Source: Sutterella parvirubra YIT 11816 (GTDB taxonomy: Bacteria; Pseudomonadota; Gammaproteobacteria; Burkholderiales; Burkholderiaceae_F). From it: 19,731 bases of DNA. The notes below the pieces were generated by a model. That model was not told the origin of the DNA. It was given only the letters and a program-made list of their open reading frames with translations, and made no database searches. Below, piece by piece: positions 10,808 to 16,534 of the stretch. Position 1 is the first letter of the stretch; every line of letters starts with the position of its first letter. Both the position numbers and the translations under genes were made by a program. The stretch is from contig NZ_JH605013.1 in assembly GCF_000250875.1 (NCBI RefSeq), positions 47,823 through 67,553 on the forward strand, given 5' to 3'.

Positions 10808-10848
10808 CCGAAGGGCCGGACGCTTTTTCAAAACGTCCGGCCCTTCGG
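10808..10848. terminator. Long perfect inverted repeat between convergent genes, probable bidirectional terminator
   Basis: A perfect 15-bp stem (10808-10822 with 10834-10848) encloses an 11-base loop with TTTTT and AAAA that can pair further. It lies 35 bases after the ABC-F stop and 76 bases beyond the end of the convergent gene at 10924. No long T tract follows on either strand. Confidence 0.65.
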
Positions 10849-10923
10849 TCTCATTGGGGTTGGGATGGCGGTCTTATGGGGGTTCCATGGGGCGCTCTCA
10901 ATTGGAGGGAATCGTCGTCGGCA

Positions 10924-12066
10924 TCAGGTCGAGGCCGGTTCCTTGGCCGGTTCAGCGGCATCGGCGGTTTCCGCAGGCGCCACTTCAGGCGGCACCTCCT
11001 GCGCGCCGGTGAGCGCTTCGCCGTTCGCCTGCAAAAGCTGCATGATGATGCCGTTCACGACCTCCGCATCGCGGTCCATGTCCTCTTCCGAGGGATCGTG
11101 CCCCGCGGCGAACGCCTTCTTGCAGCGGGGACCGTACTGGAGCACCCAGCGCATGACGGCTTCTTCGCGCTTTCCCTGCGGGATCGCCTTCGCGGCTTCA
11201 CCCACGTAGAGCTCACGCATCTCCGACATGAAGGCGCCATTCGCCATCAGCTCCATCATGAAGGCGACGTCTTCGCGGTCGAGCGAATTGAAGCCCAACG
11301 CGTCGACGTTCAAATCGTCCGCGGCTTCGGGCTTCCAGTCGGGGTAGCGCTGGAGGAACTCTTCCGTCACCGCGTTTTCCGCAAAGACCTGGTCGAAGTC
11401 GAGGAAGCCCTCGGTGGCGAGCATCAGGTTCGAGGTGACGAGCCCGAGGTAGTTCGTGAGGAGACGGTCCTTGCAGACCGTCACCGAAATGACCTTGTCG
11501 CCCCCCATCTGCGCGAGCTCGCCCGTCATGTCGAGGAAGCTCATCACGAAGTCGACCGCGAAGAGGCAGGCCAGCTCACGGTCGCTCATGAAGCGGTTCT
11601 GGACCGGCACGCCCGCGGCCTTCATCTTGGGGAGCGCCCAGCGCTCGCGCAGCGCCTTGAAGACGCCGCCCCCCATCCAGCCCGATTCGTCGTGGAAGTC
11701 CGGGCGGTTGTTCAGAAGCGTCGCCGCAAGGGCGTACGCGACGCCCGCCACGTGGTCTTCGCGCTCCTCCATCGAGAAGGGCGCGCCCGAGTGAATCGCG
11801 TGCGAGAGCGCGTACGCGAACCCGATGAACATGTCCTGGAGTTCGAGGTAGTCCGAGAGGTCGCCGTGCCTCATCTCGGCGCCCTTCCAGTTCTGCGCGA
11901 GGAATTCGAGGTGCGGGAAGCCCTGCTCTTCGTAGAAGCGCTTGTTGAGGGACTCACGGAGGACGTCCAAAAGATAGACGTAGCTCACCGGGGCGCCTTC
12001 CCCGGCACGCTGCGTGCGCTTCTTGAGCTTCTGCGCGCGGCGCGGATCGGTCTTGCTCTGCGGCAT
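10924..12066 (-). CDS. Conserved-looking protein of unknown function (380 aa)
   Basis: I do not recognise this protein. Its codon use matches its housekeeping neighbours, and it starts with a good AAGGAAAGG ribosome-binding site (12074-12082) 7 bases before the ATG, so it is a real gene. The N-terminus is basic (RRAQKLKKRTQR, 9-20). The middle is predicted to be mostly helical, with hydrophobic segments around 80-92, 107-118 and 164-182 that are too interrupted by acidic residues to be confident membrane spans. No signal peptide is seen. Cysteines are at 167, 198 and 315, with no metal-binding pattern. The last 30 residues are an Ala/Pro/Glu-rich disordered tail, of the same style as the LigA tail. 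It is divergent from another unknown gene (12280), and the two may share control. Confidence 0.85.
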   Translation of the reverse strand: MPQSKTDPRRAQKLKKRTQRAGEGAPVSYVYLLDVLRESLNKRFYEEQGFPHLEFLAQNWKGAEMRHGDLSDYLELQDMFIGFAYALSHAIHSGAPFSMEEREDHVAGVAYALAATLLNNRPDFHDESGWMGGGVFKALRERWALPKMKAAGVPVQNRFMSDRELACLFAVDFVMSFLDMTGELAQMGGDKVISVTVCKDRLLTNYLGLVTSNLMLATEGFLDFDQVFAENAVTEEFLQRYPDWKPEAADDLNVDALGFNSLDREDVAFMMELMANGAFMSEMRELYVGEAAKAIPQGKREEAVMRWVLQYGPRCKKAFAAGHDPSEEDMDRDAEVVNGIIMQLLQANGEALTGAQEVPPEVAPAETADAAEPAKEPAST

Positions 12067-12163
12067 GGTTGTACCTTTCCTTTTCTTCTGTTTGCTTGGT
12101 CGATGGTCTCCGGAGGCGCGCGGGAGTTTGTCCTCTTCGCCTGTCCGGAAGGCCGTTTCAAGG

Positions 12164-12169
12164 ACTCTA
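12164..12169 (-). promoter_or_regulatory. Candidate -10 element of the 380-aa unknown gene
   Basis: TAGAGT on the minus strand, in the context GCGTAGAGTCC, lies 97 bases ahead of the start codon. Only a weak -35 (ATGAAG) lies 17 bases upstream. Confidence 0.35.
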
Positions 12170-12226
12170 CGCCCCGTTTCTTAAAGCTTCATTGCGGTGC
12201 GGGCGATGCGCGGGCGCCCGGCCGAC

Positions 12227-12232
12227 TACAAT
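12227..12232 (+). promoter_or_regulatory. Candidate -10 element of the small acidic-protein gene
   Basis: TACAAT in the context GACTACAATCACG lies 47 bases before the ATG at 12280. No -35 consensus is present. Confidence 0.4.
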
Positions 12233-12279
12233 CACGTCCGTCCATCCGAACCATCCAACAGAAAGAGGCACCAGCCGCC

Positions 12280-12669
12280 ATGGCCCGCATCGACATCGAA
12301 TGGCTTCAGGCCACCCTTCAGGACGCGAGCGACGCGCTCACCGACACGATCGCCGCCCTCAACGAATCCCCCGACGAAGAGACGGCGGCGGAGCTTCTTC
12401 GCCGCGACCTGGTCGAGGTCTACGCGAAGCTCAACTACGCGGTGAACACGGCGGAGCTGGGCCCGAACGCCCTGAACGAGCTCACCGAGGACGAACTCAT
12501 CGCCTGGCCGCTCGGCATGCCGTTCCTCGCCTGGAGCGAGGAGGAGAACATCGACGACGATGAGGACGACGAAGCCGACGAAAACGACTTCGAAGAGGAT
12601 CCGGAGACGCCGGTAGAGGCGGAAGAGGAAGCCGAAAAGGCTGAGGTGAAGAAAGAAGAAGCGAAGTAA
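12280..12669 (+). CDS. Small acidic protein of unknown function (129 aa)
   Basis: I do not recognise this protein. The start at the ATG 12280 is supported by AAAGAGG (12262-12268) and a TACAAT promoter element. The frame is open much further upstream, but only as a shadow of the gene on the opposite strand. Residues 1-85 look like a compact helical domain (IDIEWLQATLQDASDALTDT near the start). Residues 87-129 are extremely acidic (runs of D and E, then alternating E, A and K) and should be disordered. There is no signal peptide or membrane helix. A clear terminator follows 21 bases after the stop, so it is a single-gene transcript. It is divergent from the 380-aa unknown gene, and a functional link is possible but not shown. 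Confidence 0.8.
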   Translation: MARIDIEWLQATLQDASDALTDTIAALNESPDEETAAELLRRDLVEVYAKLNYAVNTAELGPNALNELTEDELIAWPLGMPFLAWSEEENIDDDEDDEADENDFEEDPETPVEAEEEAEKAEVKKEEAK

Positions 12670-12690
12670 ACGCTTCCTTGCTTCGCAAGA

Positions 12691-12724
12691 AAAGCCCGGC
12701 GGGATCGAAAGACCGTCGGGCTTT
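12691..12724 (+). terminator. Intrinsic terminator of the small acidic-protein gene
   Basis: A 12-bp stem with one G-U pair (AAAGCCCGGCGG at 12691-12702 with 12713-12724) has a 10-base loop and A-rich upstream and T-containing downstream flanks. A small 5-bp hairpin (12678-12690) precedes it. Confidence 0.8.
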
Positions 12725-12769
12725 CGACGTCTTGGGCGGCGGGCCTCGACCGGTTGAGGTTCACGGTCG

Positions 12770-12775
12770 TAGAAT
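12770..12775 (+). promoter_or_regulatory. Candidate -10 element of the RecG-like ATP-binding gene
   Basis: TAGAAT in the context CGTAGAATCGTCG lies 32 bases before the ATG at 12808. It makes the upstream TTG frame start at 12754 unlikely, because that would precede the transcript. Confidence 0.4.
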
Positions 12776-12807
12776 CGTCGTGTCGACCACCCTCACCCAT
12801 TCCGACG

Positions 12808-13707
12808 ATGACCACCCCCATTTCTCCCGAGCTCATCGAAGCCATGCGCCTCTTGGGACTCCGTCCCGAAGACGCCCACCAACTCTCACCCTACGAGATC
12901 AACCGCCTCCGCGAAGTCCGCGAAGAACCACGCCACGACTTCGACATCGTGCCCGGCGCCACCCTCGACGACTTCGAGCCGACGGCCCTCAAGAGGCTCC
13001 TCGGAGCCGTCCGCGACCGCCTCACACGCCCCTTCGTCTTCCTGAGCCGCCACGAGCTTCTCGAAGGAATCGGCGCGATCCGACCGGACGGTGCGGTTCG
13101 GCGTCCGACCTTGGCGGGTCTGCTCGCCGCCGGGCGTAAGCCCCAGCGGTTCTTTCCCTCTCTTCAGATCGTCTTCACGCGTTGGGCGGGAACCCCGGGA
13201 GACGCGGAGCGCCTTCGCACCAAAGAGCTCACGGGCTCGATCCCCGACATACTGCTTGATGCTCTCGACCAGATGCGCCTCAACATGAGGGAGCCTGCGA
13301 TCATCACGGGGGCGCTCCGCAGGAACTATCCGGACTACTCAACCAAGGCCGTCCTCGAAGCGCTGACGAACGCCCTCCAACACCGCGACTATTCCGCCGA
13401 GAGCCGCGGGATGCCGGTGCGCATCGACATGTACGACGATCGACTGGAGATTTCGAGCCCGGGCGGACCGCTTCGAGGAGGCGGCCTCGGTATGGTCGAC
13501 GGAATCCGTCCCATACGCAACCAGTACCTCACGAGGCTTCTCGCCTCGACGCCCTTGATGGGCGGCTTCGCGGTTGAGGACCGCGGATGGGGCTTCGCCG
13601 CGATCCGCGAAGCGTTGGAAAAGGACGGTCTGCCCGAGGTCCGCATCCGGCATTCGCTCGCGAACTTCGTCGTGACCTTTCCGAAGCGCCCGTGGCCGAT
13701 CGCATGA
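12808..13707 (+). CDS. Compact RecG C-terminal-like ATP-binding protein lacking the AlbA_2 domain
   Basis: The 299-residue protein matches the middle and C-terminal part of the family annotated as ATP-binding / putative transcriptional regulator with HATPase_c_4 fold. A TLAGLLAAG...PSLQIVFTRWAG block (101-128) is followed by the GHKL-type motif EALTNALQHRDY (184-195, Glu184/Asn188) and then DDRLEISSPGG (210-220) and RNQYL (237-241). It ends with EDRGWGFAAIREAL (257-270). Usual members carry an N-terminal AlbA_2/Schlafen-like domain of about 120 residues and often a C-terminal winged helix; both are absent. The ATG at 12808 has no visible Shine-Dalgarno. The gene uses AGG, ATA and GGA codons more than its neighbours, which hints at later acquisition. 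It is a single gene ending 8 bases before the convergent end of murJ. Function is unknown; members have been linked to regulation and sometimes to defence loci. Confidence 0.75.
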   Translation: MTTPISPELIEAMRLLGLRPEDAHQLSPYEINRLREVREEPRHDFDIVPGATLDDFEPTALKRLLGAVRDRLTRPFVFLSRHELLEGIGAIRPDGAVRRPTLAGLLAAGRKPQRFFPSLQIVFTRWAGTPGDAERLRTKELTGSIPDILLDALDQMRLNMREPAIITGALRRNYPDYSTKAVLEALTNALQHRDYSAESRGMPVRIDMYDDRLEISSPGGPLRGGGLGMVDGIRPIRNQYLTRLLASTPLMGGFAVEDRGWGFAAIREALEKDGLPEVRIRHSLANFVVTFPKRPWPIA

Positions 13708-13714
13708 AACGCGA

Positions 13715-15253
13715 TCAGCGCTTCGGCCGCAGGTCGGAGAGCCGCCAACCCGTCACGAAGAGGACGCCGAAGTAGATGACGGCCGCCCCGGCGACGATCC
13801 CAAGCGCCCCCGCCGCGCGCCAGGTCCAAACGAGGTCCGTCCAGACGACGCCGCGCTGCGCGGACCAGAGGCCCGCGGCCATGAGTGCGGTCGCGGCGCC
13901 GGTGCGAAGCCCGAAGACGCCCCAGCCGGTCAAGGGCTTGTAGATCCCGCGGCGCATGAGGAGCGTGAGGAGCGTCAAGGCGTTCACGCAGCTTCCGATC
14001 CCGACCGAGAGCGCCAACCCCGCGTGCGCGAAGAGCGGCACGGAGACGAGGTTCACCAACTGCACGACGACCAAGGACGCGAAGGCCGCGCGCACCGGCG
14101 TGCGGATGTCCTTGCGGGCGTAGAAGGCGGGCGCGATGATTTTCAGCGCAATGAGGCCGATCAACCCCACCGCGTAGCCCGTGACGGCCAAGGCCGTCTG
14201 GGAGACGTCCGCCGCCGTGAAGCTGCGGCCCTGGAAGAGGAAGGCGACCAACGCGTCCGCCGTCAACCAAAGCCCGATCGAAGCCGGAACGCCCACAAGG
14301 AGCACGAGCCGCAGGCCGTGGTCCAAGAGCGCGTTGTAGCGCTCGGCGTCGCCCTTCGCGTGCGCGGCGGAAAGCCCCGGGAGCATCACGGTCCCGAGGG
14401 CGACCCCCAGGAGCGCCGTCGGAAACTCCATCAGGCGGTCGGCGTAGTTGAGCCACGTGACGGCGCCCGCGCCCAGCCACGAGGCGATGTTCGTGTTGAT
14501 GAGGATGGAGAGTTGCGCGACGCCGACGCCGAAGAGCGCCGGGACCATGAGCTTCAGCACGCGGCGAACGGCCTCGTCCCCGATGCTCTCGCGCCAACCT
14601 CGGGGACGAAGCTTCACGCTCAAGCGCCGGAGCGCGATGACCTGCACCATCAGCTGCAGCACGCCCCCCGCCATGACGCCCGCGGCCAAGGCCCAGATGG
14701 GTTCCTCCAACGTCGGCGCCAGAAAGAGCGTCGCCGCGATGAAGGAGAGGTTGAGGAGCACCGGCGTGAAGGCGGGCACGGCGAAGTGCTTGAGGGTGTT
14801 GAGAACCGAAGCGGCCAACGCCACCAGGCTCATGAACGCGATGTAGGGGAACATCACGCGGGTGAGACCCACCGCCAACGTGTAGGCCGCGGGGTCCTCC
14901 CGCATGCCGCTCGCGATCGCCCAGACGAGCAAGGGCGAAAGAAGCACACCCAAGACGCTCGCCAAGAGCACGGCGGCCGCCAAAACGGTGAACACATGGT
15001 CGACGAACGCCTTCGAGCGCTCGCGCGAGCTCGTTTCCCGAACGTCCGAGAGCATCGGTACGAAGGCCTGTTGGAAGGCCCCTTCGGCGAAGAGCCGGCG
15101 CAGCATGTTGGGGAGGCGGAAAGCGACGTAGAAGGCGTCGGTTTCCGCGCCCGCGCCGAAATAGCGCGCGATCAGCATGTCGCGGATCACCCCGGTGATA
15201 CGGGAGACGAGCGTGAGGCCGGATACGGTGGCGGCGGACTTCAGTAGCGACAT
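13715..15253 (-). CDS. murJ: Lipid II flippase MurJ
   Basis: This inner-membrane protein of the MOP superfamily flips undecaprenyl-linked lipid II to the periplasm for peptidoglycan synthesis. The 512-residue protein (E. coli 511) has about 14 hydrophobic helices. Residues shown to be important in E. coli MurJ are at the same positions: Arg18, Arg24, Asp39 and Arg52, within SRITGVIRDMLIARYFGAG and FRLPNMLRRLFAEGAF. The later motif LNYADRLMEFP is also typical. The frame is open upstream to 15517, but MurJ begins at MSLLKSA, so I take the ATG at 15253. No clear Shine-Dalgarno is present, and a TAGAAT element lies 43 bases upstream. It is divergent from rpsT. Confidence 0.97.
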   Translation of the reverse strand: MSLLKSAATVSGLTLVSRITGVIRDMLIARYFGAGAETDAFYVAFRLPNMLRRLFAEGAFQQAFVPMLSDVRETSSRERSKAFVDHVFTVLAAAVLLASVLGVLLSPLLVWAIASGMREDPAAYTLAVGLTRVMFPYIAFMSLVALAASVLNTLKHFAVPAFTPVLLNLSFIAATLFLAPTLEEPIWALAAGVMAGGVLQLMVQVIALRRLSVKLRPRGWRESIGDEAVRRVLKLMVPALFGVGVAQLSILINTNIASWLGAGAVTWLNYADRLMEFPTALLGVALGTVMLPGLSAAHAKGDAERYNALLDHGLRLVLLVGVPASIGLWLTADALVAFLFQGRSFTAADVSQTALAVTGYAVGLIGLIALKIIAPAFYARKDIRTPVRAAFASLVVVQLVNLVSVPLFAHAGLALSVGIGSCVNALTLLTLLMRRGIYKPLTGWGVFGLRTGAATALMAAGLWSAQRGVVWTDLVWTWRAAGALGIVAGAAVIYFGVLFVTGWRLSDLRPKR

Positions 15254-15296
15254 GGCGTGCGGGGATTCGGGAATCCGTGTTCGTGGAATCCCATGG

Positions 15297-15302
15297 ATTC
15301 TA
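15297..15302 (-). promoter_or_regulatory. Candidate -10 element of murJ
   Basis: TAGAAT on the minus strand, in the context GCCGTAGAATCC, lies 43 bases ahead of the murJ ATG. No good -35 sequence is seen 17 bases upstream. Confidence 0.4.
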
Positions 15303-15323
15303 CGGCAGTGCGAACGTTGCAGG

Positions 15324-15344
15324 CCCTGAAAATTCGTGTCAGGG
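15324..15344. promoter_or_regulatory. Dyad symmetry abutting the rpsT promoter, possible operator
   Basis: CCCTGA and TCAGGG form a perfect 6-bp dyad separated by an A/T-richer 9-base spacer. It ends 2 bases before the -35 of the rpsT promoter and lies upstream of the murJ -10. A dimeric regulator could act on either gene here. No known regulator consensus is recognised. Confidence 0.4.
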
Positions 15345-15346
15345 AT

Positions 15347-15375
15347 TTGTCTACGTTCGGGAATTTTGGTATAGT
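15347..15375 (+). promoter_or_regulatory. Sigma-70-type promoter of rpsT
   Basis: TTGTCT (15347-15352), a 17-base spacer and TATAGT (15370-15375) form the best promoter in the window. Transcription should start near 15382, giving a leader of about 240 bases before rpsT. Confidence 0.75.
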
Positions 15376-15403
15376 GGAGGACTTTTCGGAGAGAGGCAAT
15401 TCC

Positions 15404-15622
15404 ATGCCCCGAAGACCGCTCGGGAGGGCGGCCTTCCCCGAAGAAAACCCTTCCCGACCCGGCGTCCGCAGGGCGCGGGGTTGTCCGGACGACCGACTCT
15501 GGTCCCCGGGCGCACAAAAAGACTTACCGGCCGAGCCCACGCTCGCGATTGCAATGCAGAGCGGCGACCGGCTATGTAAAGAAACCGATCGCCGACTGTT
15601 TTTTAGGCAAGGACACATTTAA
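15404..15622 (+). CDS. Possible 72-codon leader ORF of rpsT
   Basis: This ATG frame begins about 22 bases after the predicted rpsT transcription start, has GGAGAGAGG (15388-15396) as plausible ribosome-binding site, and its TAA ends 2 bases before the rpsT ATG. The predicted product is rich in Arg and Pro with no recognisable domain. In DNA this GC-rich, open frames of this size occur by chance, so protein production is doubtful. What argues for it is the tight coupling geometry to rpsT and the position relative to the promoter. If translated, ribosomes would cross the hairpin at 15562-15604. Confidence 0.25.
   Translation: MPRRPLGRAAFPEENPSRPGVRRARGCPDDRLWSPGAQKDLPAEPTLAIAMQSGDRLCKETDRRLFFRQGHI
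15562..15604 (+). terminator. Terminator-like hairpin in the rpsT leader (possible attenuator)
   Basis: CGGCGACCGG (15562-15571) pairs with CCGATCGCCG (15585-15594) apart from one mismatch, with a 13-base loop. After ACTG, six T residues follow (15599-15604). It lies 20 bases before the S20 start codon, after the promoter at 15347-15375, so it could end a short leader RNA or limit rpsT expression. The 4-base gap before the T tract makes its strength uncertain. Confidence 0.5.
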
Positions 15623-15624
15623 AA

Positions 15625-15888
15625 ATGGCTAACACCAAGCAAGCTCGCAAGCGCGCCCGCCAGATCGTCGCGCGCAACATGCACCTCTCGGCTCAGCGCA
15701 GCCAGTACCGCACCGCCATCAAGGCCGTGCGCAAGCTCATCGTCGCCGGCGACAAGGCCGCCGCTCAGGAAGCCTTCGTCAAGGCCCAGAGCGTGATCGA
15801 CGCGATGGCCGGCAAGGGCGTTCTGCACCGCAACGCCGCCGCCCGCCACAAGAGCCGCCTCTCGGCCTCGATCAAGGCGATGGCCTAA
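15625..15888 (+). CDS. rpsT: 30S ribosomal protein S20
   Basis: This small basic helical protein binds 16S rRNA early in 30S subunit assembly. The 87 residues equal the E. coli length, and the sequence begins [13 protein letters not shown], with the typical [18 protein letters not shown] stretch near the C-terminus (here [14 protein letters not shown], 67-80). The ATG at 15625 follows AAGGA (15609-15613). It is a single-gene transcript ended by a strong terminator, and it is divergent from murJ. In E. coli S20 represses its own translation; whether the leader here serves the same purpose is inference. Confidence 0.98.
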   Translation: MANTKQARKRARQIVARNMHLSAQRSQYRTAIKAVRKLIVAGDKAAAQEAFVKAQSVIDAMAGKGVLHRNAAARHKSRLSASIKAMA

Positions 15889-15914
15889 TCAGACGTTCGT
15901 CTGACGAAGAAAAG

Positions 15915-15949
15915 TCCCCGATCCTTTTGAGAAGGCTCGGGGATTTTTT
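15915..15949 (+). terminator. Strong intrinsic terminator of rpsT
   Basis: TCCCCGA pairs with TCGGGGA, extended inward past one mismatch by CCTT/AAGG (15915-15926 with 15932-15943). Six T residues (15944-15949) follow directly. A further small palindrome (15890-15903) precedes it immediately after the stop codon. Confidence 0.93.
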
Positions 15950-16227
15950 CATCCGCCTCACCCGTCGCATCCGCGTCTCCCCTCCATCTTCCTCCCCTCC
16001 GCCCGAACCCCGCCCGACCTTCAGACCGGGTACTTCCCAGGTTCGTCCGGCTTCCGCCGGTTTCTCCTCCGCTCGCCCTTCCCCCGCCGTTCCGCCCGGT
16101 CAAGAGAACCCGTCGACCGCCTTGTCCGAAGCCCCACGCCGCCCCCGATCTGTGTCACAATGCGCGTTCGTTTCCGTGAAAACCCGCACCCTTTTCACCC
16201 TAGGGGCGGACACGGATGAGCGAACAC
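15950..16227 (+). other. Non-coding stretch upstream of the lysine riboswitch
   Basis: About 280 bases, pyrimidine-rich on the plus strand in its first part (15970-16020). I see no gene. CACAAT at 16156-16161 is the only weak -10 candidate for the lysP leader transcript, and no -35 supports it. Confidence 0.5.
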
Positions 16228-16403
16228 CAGCGTGATAGAGGCGCGGTTCCGAAAGAGTAGACGGCCGAGGAGGTATCCCGTGACGCCGTCGGAAAGGTCG
16301 GACCGCCGAAACGGCGCACCCGACGGGGTGCGTTGGTTGGGGGTGCGGAGAAGATCCGCACCACTCCCGCCGCAGGCCACTGCGGCGGAGGAGCTGTCGG
16401 CTG
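16228..16403 (+). ncRNA. Lysine riboswitch aptamer (L box)
   Basis: The leader of lysP carries the L-box core. The P1 helix pairs CAGC-G-TGATAG (16228-16238) with CTGTCGGCTG (16394-16403). The conserved AGAGGCGC follows (16237-16244). A GAGTAG motif (16255-16260) opens onto hairpin GACGGC/GCCGTC (16260-16265, 16285-16290). After GGAAAGG and GCCGAAACGG comes hairpin CGCACC/GGTGCG (16315-16320, 16327-16332). TTGGTTGG then leads to hairpin GGTGCGGA/TCCGCACC (16342-16349, 16355-16362) and hairpin CCGCCGCAG/CTGCGGCGG (16367-16375, 16380-16388), and GGAGGAGC returns to P1. The loops of the first two hairpins are complementary (CCCGT 16277-16281, ACGGG 16323-16327), as in the known kissing interaction. 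Lysine binding is expected to shut down the downstream lysine permease. Confidence 0.95.
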
Positions 16404-16456
16404 TTCGAACTCTCGACGCGTCGCCAGGCCGCGGGCCCGCCAAGGGGCTCCGGAGA

Positions 16457-16496
16457 GCGCATCGAAAGGGCGGCGCCCGATGGATGTCGCGTTTTT
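16457..16496 (+). terminator. Riboswitch expression-platform terminator upstream of lysP
   Basis: GCGCATC (16457-16463) pairs with GATG-T-CGC (16483-16490) around a nested GGGC/GCCC hairpin, and five T residues follow (16492-16496), all before the lysP start at 16535. Sequence between aptamer and terminator offers an alternative pairing, CTCTC (16410-16414) with GAGAG (16453-16457), which overlaps the terminator's first base. The platform is therefore probably transcriptional. Confidence 0.7.
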
Positions 16497-16534
16497 CTCT
16501 TTCGAACTCTCCCCCGCACAAGGAGACACGACGC

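Larger units (their letters stand above)
15254..15624. other. Intergenic region between divergent murJ and rpsT
   Basis: This 371-base region holds a murJ -10 element, a 6-bp dyad, a good sigma-70-type promoter facing rpsT, and then a leader of roughly 240 bases with a small open frame and a terminator-like hairpin. Confidence 0.7.

Noticed and set aside
10876..12279. Upstream extension of the small acidic protein to a 597-codon frame
   Set aside because: The extension is antisense to the 380-aa gene; ribosome-binding site and -10 box favour the ATG at 12280.
12754..12807. TTG start of the RecG-like gene at 12754
   Set aside because: It would lie upstream of the probable -10 box at 12770, and the extra 18 residues match nothing in the family.
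15254..15517. An 88-residue N-terminal extension of MurJ
   Set aside because: MurJ proteins begin at the MSLLKSA-like helix; the extension overlaps the rpsT promoter and leader.
15549..15578. A second rpsT promoter TTGCAA-N18-TATGTA
   Set aside because: Only three or four of six positions match in each box, and it overlaps the leader hairpin; the promoter at 15347-15375 is much better.
16122..16161. TTGTCC plus CACAAT as promoter of the lysP leader
   Set aside because: The spacing of 28 bases is too long for a sigma-70 promoter; only the CACAAT is kept as a weak candidate.
15927..16235. A 102-codon plus-strand frame between rpsT and lysP
   Set aside because: It begins inside the rpsT terminator, has no ribosome-binding site, is Pro/Ser/Arg low-complexity and runs into the riboswitch.
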